Shown here one piece after another: positions 60,137-64,000 of a stretch of DNA of 64,000 bases. Origin of the DNA: Chitinophaga polysaccharea (GTDB lineage: Bacteria > Bacteroidota > Bacteroidia > Chitinophagales > Chitinophagaceae); the NCBI RefSeq assembly GCF_007829335.1, contig NZ_VIWO01000015.1, forward strand, positions 32,871 to 96,870, read 5' to 3'. Positions within the stretch are counted from its first letter, which is position 1. Each line of letters starts with the position of its first letter. The notes beneath the pieces were generated by a model. It worked only from the letters and a program-made list of their open reading frames with translations, was not told the origin of the DNA and did not search any database. A program made the position numbers and the translations under genes.

Positions 60137-61642
60137 TTACTTTTGTTGTAACTGTTTCGCAATGTTGGTCAATTCCTTCAGCGTAAAACCTCCTGCTATC
60201 TGTATTCCCCCGCCAGTAACAGGTTCCCGGACAACAGGCATGGTAATGACTTTTTTCCCTATTACCACTGCGATGTGTTTGCCGGTATTTGTTGTGGTGA
60301 TAGTCTTTAATTTACTTTTCCCGGTGTCGCTGAATTTGATATCTACAACCGATTGACCATCATCATCTGTTCTGGCGCTTGCGGATGTTATATCTTTTTT
60401 AGTAAGAAATGGTAGATTAGCCAGTATTGTTTTGCTATAATCCTGGTAGTTGGCTTTCTGCACAACATAAAATCCATCTTCGCGATTAACGGGAAACGGT
60501 TTAAAGTTAGCATAATTGGGGGTATTGTTATTGTTTGACGATGCATGTGGGGCATCCACCTTACGCGGATTATCTGTTGCTATCATGGGCGCCGGCGCAG
60601 TGGTAACAATCGGTGCTACATCTGCCGCTACATCATCGTATTTGACATAGCCATTATAGTGATAAGATTTTTCTGATCCGCAAGCCGTATAGAATATGCT
60701 TCCAGTGGCTGCTTTGCCGGCATCGAATTCGTTATCGCGCTTTGTTACAGGCTGGATCTTTACGTACTTGCGCAGGTAGCGATCATCGTTATATTGATTA
60801 CTCCGGAAGTATTGTTCATTATCTGCTGCTTGCTTGCTGATATATTGGTTAGAAGCGGGATCGAAAGTATAATTCGCCAAATCTACTTCGGGGAAAGCGT
60901 GATAATGCCTGTTGGCATAACCGGTGTCTGCATTTCCCTGTTTTGACGCTTCGTATTCCTGCTTCATAGTGAGAACGCGTTGCCATTCATCGTTGTCGGC
61001 CGGTTCGTTTTTTTGATACCCTTCTTTTCCGCCGTAATTTGATAATTGTAATGTCTCGCCGTCTTCGTTTTTTCTCACCATGCCACTAAAATTTTCATAT
61101 TGCCGTTTGGGTTCGTTGTGAACAAGAATAAAATCGTTGAAATCTTTGTTTACCTGATAGGTCCATGAAATGCCCGCATCTTCCCTGTTCCAGCGGGCTT
61201 CCGGAAGGATGGCCGCCAATGTGAAGGCGCGTGGACCCCTGGCTGCTTCATATACATAAGGCGGGTCAAAGCAATTGGCATTTTCATTAAACACCGGGTG
61301 GGCTATATCGTTATCAAATTGCAAAAAGGTTTTGCCTTGCTGGAAGCCTACAAAATTTATCCGTACACTATCGCCGTAGTTGGGGTGCCGATGGGCATAT
61401 ACCTCGAAGATATCTGGTTTGTCGGGTGTGAAAAGAAGGTAATCTTTTTCAAACCGGTAAGTGCCAAATACCATCGTTGCATATCCATACATCAGGAACT
61501 GGCCGTCTTCAAAAAGGCAGATGCCTGAATTACCACCGTACTTTCCGGTATACCGTTTATAGCGTGTATCCTTGCTGTTGTTTTGAGCGCATACAGTCAT
61601 AGATAAGATGAGTATCGTGTATAATAAGATGGATCTTTTCAT
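60137..61642 (-). CDS. Exported protein with C-terminal SecD P1-head-like domain
   Basis: A 501-residue protein with a signal peptide (1-19, TVCAQ). The N-terminal part (about 25-130) has short beta strands (YGGNSGICLFEDGQF, GTYRFEKDYLLF) and the middle (130-400) is of no recognised family, with a low-complexity Ala/Pro/Asn stretch. The C-terminal 75 residues (SVVDIKFSDTGKSKLKTI, NTGKHIAVVIGKKVITMPVV, GGIQIAGGFTLKELTNIAKQL) closely follow the P1 head domain of SecD, although there is no membrane permease. Such isolated P1-head domains are known in Bacteroidota secreted proteins; their role is not established. Confidence 0.75.
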   Translation of the reverse strand: MKRSILLYTILILSMTVCAQNNSKDTRYKRYTGKYGGNSGICLFEDGQFLMYGYATMVFGTYRFEKDYLLFTPDKPDIFEVYAHRHPNYGDSVRINFVGFQQGKTFLQFDNDIAHPVFNENANCFDPPYVYEAARGPRAFTLAAILPEARWNREDAGISWTYQVNKDFNDFILVHNEPKRQYENFSGMVRKNEDGETLQLSNYGGKEGYQKNEPADNDEWQRVLTMKQEYEASKQGNADTGYANRHYHAFPEVDLANYTFDPASNQYISKQAADNEQYFRSNQYNDDRYLRKYVKIQPVTKRDNEFDAGKAATGSIFYTACGSEKSYHYNGYVKYDDVAADVAPIVTTAPAPMIATDNPRKVDAPHASSNNNNTPNYANFKPFPVNREDGFYVVQKANYQDYSKTILANLPFLTKKDITSASARTDDDGQSVVDIKFSDTGKSKLKTITTTNTGKHIAVVIGKKVITMPVVREPVTGGGIQIAGGFTLKELTNIAKQLQQK

Positions 61643-61842
61643 GTCATCTGGAGTGTTATAATCTGCCTAAAATAAGCAAAATAGGAAGGAGACGCGTTGC
61701 TAATCGTATTCGTCGGGATTGGGACAAGATTTGCGGGATTTCAGGGCAAATTTGCCGGAGGAGATAAATATTTCGGGAAAGAAAGCAATGAATACAACTT
61801 ATCTTTTTTTTGTATTTTACTGCACGTGCAGGTCCGGTTTGA
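61643..61842. other. Upstream gene-free region
   Basis: No coding frame or tRNA. TGCACGTGCA, a perfect 10-bp palindrome, lies at 61821-61830, just before the sigma-like remnant. The TTTTTTTTGTATTTTAC tract at about 61804-61820 could be part of a terminator or promoter, but no consensus match was found. Confidence 0.4.
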
Positions 61843-61910
61843 ATGGTTCACAAGAAGCCGGCGCAGGATCTGGTGAACCATGATCTGTTGCAGGTAGTGC
61901 AACAGATCAT
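61843..61910 (+). repeat. Two adjoining hairpins upstream of the metallophosphoesterase gene
   Basis: ATGGTTCAC (61843-61851) pairs with GTGAACCAT (61873-61881). ATGATCTGTTGCA (61880-61892) pairs perfectly with TGCAACAGATCAT (61898-61910) over five bases. Both lie inside the 48-codon remnant. The second has 13 uninterrupted pairs but no T-run. Confidence 0.7.
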
Positions 61911-61989
61911 AGAAGCTATATCACCGGTAAGAAAGAAAGTGTTTCATATGAGCCGTTACATGGGCTTTTCCCGGGAAAAAAATTGTTAA
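61843..61989 (+). pseudogene. Remnant resembling ECF sigma factor region 4
   Basis: A 48-codon frame (ATG 61843 to TAA 61989). The C-terminal half, SPVRKKVFHMSRYMGFSRE, resembles the start of sigma region 4 in Bacteroidota ECF factors (LPxxRRKVFxMSRxxGLxxxEIA), then breaks off at a stretch of seven A. No complete helix-turn-helix and no region 2 are present, so this would be a decayed fragment. Alternatively it is a short leader frame: its sequence folds into two adjacent hairpins. It lies 42 bp before the metallophosphoesterase gene. Confidence 0.45.
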
Positions 61990-62031
61990 CCATTAGGAGT
62001 TTTTCTCCGCACATTCAATAAAAACAACGGC

Positions 62032-63885
62032 ATGAAATTTTATTCGAGGTTATTGGCTGGCAGTATGCTATTGGCTATGCTGGCGCCTGTGGCGGAAGCG
62101 CAGACAGCTTTTAAGTTTGCCGAAGTATCTGATACACACGTGGGCAGTGACCACGCACTGGAAGATTTGCAACGCACCGTGGCCGATATTAACAGTCAGC
62201 CGGATCTGGCCTTCGTGATCATTTCGGGCGATATTACGGAATTTGGTGCCGACGCAGAGCTGCAACAGGCTAAAGCGGTGCTGGACGGGCTGCAGAAGCC
62301 CTGGTATATTATCCCCGGTAATCATGATACCAAGTGGTCGGAGAGCGGGGGTAACACTTTTCGTAAGGTGTTTGGCAGCGAAACATTTTCGTTTAGCTAT
62401 GGTGGTTATCGTTTCCTGGGTACTAACTGCGGGCCCAATATGCGGATGGGGCCTGGACAGGTGCCGCGGGAGAATATTGTGTGGCTGGATAAGACGTTAA
62501 AAGGCATAAACAAACGCACACCGCTCATTTATATCAATCACTATCCGCAAAATGCAGATCTGAATAACTGGTATGAAGCGATCGACCGGCTGAAGCAGCA
62601 CAATATACAGCTGATTTTATGTGGTCATGGTCATGCTAACCGGGTATTTGATTTTGAGGAGATACCTGGTGTGATGTGCCGTTCCAATTTGCGGGCGAAA
62701 GACAGTATCGGCGGATACAATATCGTTACTATTGGCAATGGGAAAGCGCAGTTTGAGGAGCGCACTCCTGTGGTACAAAAGAACCGGGCATGGGTTAATA
62801 TCCCGATGGCCGGGCATTCTGCGGCCGTTACCCGTACTTTCCCGCGCCCCTCTTTTGCGATGAATGACTCGTTTCCGGCAGTGAAAGCGGCGTGGGTATA
62901 CCAGGACAATAGTGATATCGGGTCTGGTATGGCCTTGTATAAAGACCGGGTGATTTCCACCAATACTGCCGGTGAAGTATATGCGCTGCGGTTGACAGAC
63001 GGAAAAAAGCAATGGACTTTTGTTACGAAGGGAAAGATATATGCTACACCTGCGGTTTCGGGAGATAAGGTGGTAGTGGGTTCTTCCGATAGTTTTATTT
63101 ATTGCCTTGATGCCGCTACCGGCAAGCCCGTATGGCGTTTTGAAACCGGTAAACCCGTGGTGGCCAGCACGCAAATCGTTAACGGCGTGGCATATACCGG
63201 TGCATCTGACGGGCATTTCCGGGCGCTTGATCTCTCTACGGGAAAATTATTGTGGGAGTTTACCGGTGTAAATGGATTTGTAGAGGATAAACCACTTTTT
63301 TACGGGGGGAATATTTATTTCGGCAGCTGGGGTAATGATTTCTATGCCCTGGATGCCCATACCGGCGCTTTGAAATGGAAATGGAATAATGGGGCTGCGA
63401 ACAGGATGTTTTCTCCGGCAGCCTGCTGGCCGGTGGGAGCAGATAATAAGATATTTATTGTGGCGCCAGACCGTTATATGACTGCTTTTAATGCGGCTAC
63501 TGGTGCGGTAATCTGGCGGAAATCGCTGCCAGATGTCAGGATGCGGGAGTCTTTGGGACTTTCGGCCGACAGCAACGAGGTATTCATAAAAACCATGGAT
63601 GGGCAATTGTATGCCGTGGCAGCAAAAGCAGACACCATGCAGCTATTGTGGCGGTCGCCGGTGGAAATGGGCTACGAGCTGGATCCGGCGGCGCCAGTGG
63701 CGCACGGGGAGGTGATTTATATACCTACTCACGCCGGGGTAGTGTATGCGATTAACCGTGGCAATCATTCCCTGTTATGGAAGTATAAATTATCCAACTG
63801 CCTGGTCAACCAGGTGCTGGCAGCAGGAGACAGGCAAATGCTGTTCAGCACCATGGATGGTAAGCTGGCTTTGTTGCGGTATTGA
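62032..63885 (+). CDS. Exported metallophosphoesterase fused to a PQQ-type beta-propeller
   Basis: A 617-residue protein with a signal peptide (1-24, AEAQT). The N-terminal calcineurin-like phosphoesterase domain (about 27-250) has all five metal blocks: DTH (34-36), SGD (65-67), GNHD (96-99), NHYP near 174 and CGHGHAN near 208. The C-terminal part (about 295-617) is a PQQ-like propeller of roughly seven repeats with the W motifs LRLTDGKKQWTF, LDAATGKPVWRFE, LDLSTGKLLWEF and FNAATGAVIWRK. Predicted site is the periplasm or cell surface. The phosphoester substrate is unknown. The propeller may bind a ligand or partner rather than PQQ. Confidence 0.85.
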   Translation: MKFYSRLLAGSMLLAMLAPVAEAQTAFKFAEVSDTHVGSDHALEDLQRTVADINSQPDLAFVIISGDITEFGADAELQQAKAVLDGLQKPWYIIPGNHDTKWSESGGNTFRKVFGSETFSFSYGGYRFLGTNCGPNMRMGPGQVPRENIVWLDKTLKGINKRTPLIYINHYPQNADLNNWYEAIDRLKQHNIQLILCGHGHANRVFDFEEIPGVMCRSNLRAKDSIGGYNIVTIGNGKAQFEERTPVVQKNRAWVNIPMAGHSAAVTRTFPRPSFAMNDSFPAVKAAWVYQDNSDIGSGMALYKDRVISTNTAGEVYALRLTDGKKQWTFVTKGKIYATPAVSGDKVVVGSSDSFIYCLDAATGKPVWRFETGKPVVASTQIVNGVAYTGASDGHFRALDLSTGKLLWEFTGVNGFVEDKPLFYGGNIYFGSWGNDFYALDAHTGALKWKWNNGAANRMFSPAACWPVGADNKIFIVAPDRYMTAFNAATGAVIWRKSLPDVRMRESLGLSADSNEVFIKTMDGQLYAVAAKADTMQLLWRSPVEMGYELDPAAPVAHGEVIYIPTHAGVVYAINRGNHSLLWKYKLSNCLVNQVLAAGDRQMLFSTMDGKLALLRY

Positions 63886-63907
63886 CAAATTTACAGGTGT
63901 AGGAGGA

Positions 63908-63945
63908 GGCTGTATCATAAATAAATGGTACAGCCCTTTTTTTAT
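63908..63945 (+). terminator. Intrinsic terminator after the metallophosphoesterase gene
   Basis: GGCTGTA (63908-63914) pairs with TACAGCC (63929-63935) over a 14-base loop, followed by C and T8. It lies 22 bp after the stop. Confidence 0.82.
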
Positions 63946-64000
63946 TTTTGGTATTTATCGGGCGTTTATCCACGTTTCAGGTGGAGAAATATATTGATTT

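Noticed and set aside
1..64000. CRISPR array, prophage, integrase or transposase
   Set aside because: No regularly spaced repeats, phage structural genes, recombinases or insertion sequence ends were found. The tRNA-Arg is not followed by a duplicated 3' end or an integrase.

Overview
The window looks like a core chromosomal segment of a Bacteroidota bacterium, most likely a Chitinophaga-type member of the Chitinophagaceae. This is inferred from SusC/SusD, hybrid two-component and DUF4249/TonB gene pairs, a 463-residue-type arginine decarboxylase, the type B L31 protein, and several promoters that fit the Bacteroidota consensus TTTG-N19-21-TAnnTTTG. I see no insertion sequence, prophage, CRISPR array or rRNA operon. 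Almost every gene is intact.

Layout. 1-4.6 kb holds housekeeping genes (rsmD, coaD, a hotdog thioesterase, NUDIX, pyrE), an exported heavy-metal-binding-like protein, an unknown gene and a LEA-type lipoprotein. 5-12.8 kb holds WbqC-like, arginine decarboxylase, a membrane protein, Hsp20, bacilliredoxin, lgt, a hemerythrin-like protein and a DUF2167 protein. 13.1-18.9 kb is an envelope module: an outer membrane barrel, then an overlapping ECF sigma factor / membrane protein / beta-helix protein run and a DUF2807 lipoprotein. 19-23.3 kb carries yajQ, rpmE2, a GlmU-like protein, tpiA, a degenerate 2H-type protein and acylphosphatase. 23.5-28.6 kb carries an exported C1 peptidase, a BlaI/BlaR1 pair and a sterol-desaturase-type protein. 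28.7-34.1 kb has a TonB receptor with DUF4249 lipoprotein, a small protein divergent from an AraC regulator, and an NAD(P)-binding protein. 34.4-40.3 kb has a membrane pyrophosphatase, NnrD/E, an outer membrane protein and NhaA. 40.4-47.6 kb is an outer-membrane biogenesis cluster (OstA-like, MlaD-like, amidase, LptD). PlsC, Ung and tRNA-Arg(TCT) follow. 49.5-59.5 kb is a polysaccharide utilization locus: GH16-ricin lipoprotein, SusD, SusC and a hybrid two-component regulator, all on the minus strand. DinB, an exported protein with a SecD-like terminal domain, and a metallophosphoesterase/beta-propeller fusion close the window.

No wholly new multigene system is evident. The most specific observations are at regulatory or domain level: a BlaI-family promoter with two matching 16-bp palindromes, one in the promoter spacer and one over the expected start of transcription; a 35-residue tandem duplication in the charged region of the adjacent BlaR1; a perfect 26-bp inverted repeat between the nudix and pyrE promoters; a SecD P1-head-like domain on a non-SecD exported protein; a remnant resembling ECF sigma region 4 inside two hairpins; and 21-bp-phased G-tract repeats upstream of susC.
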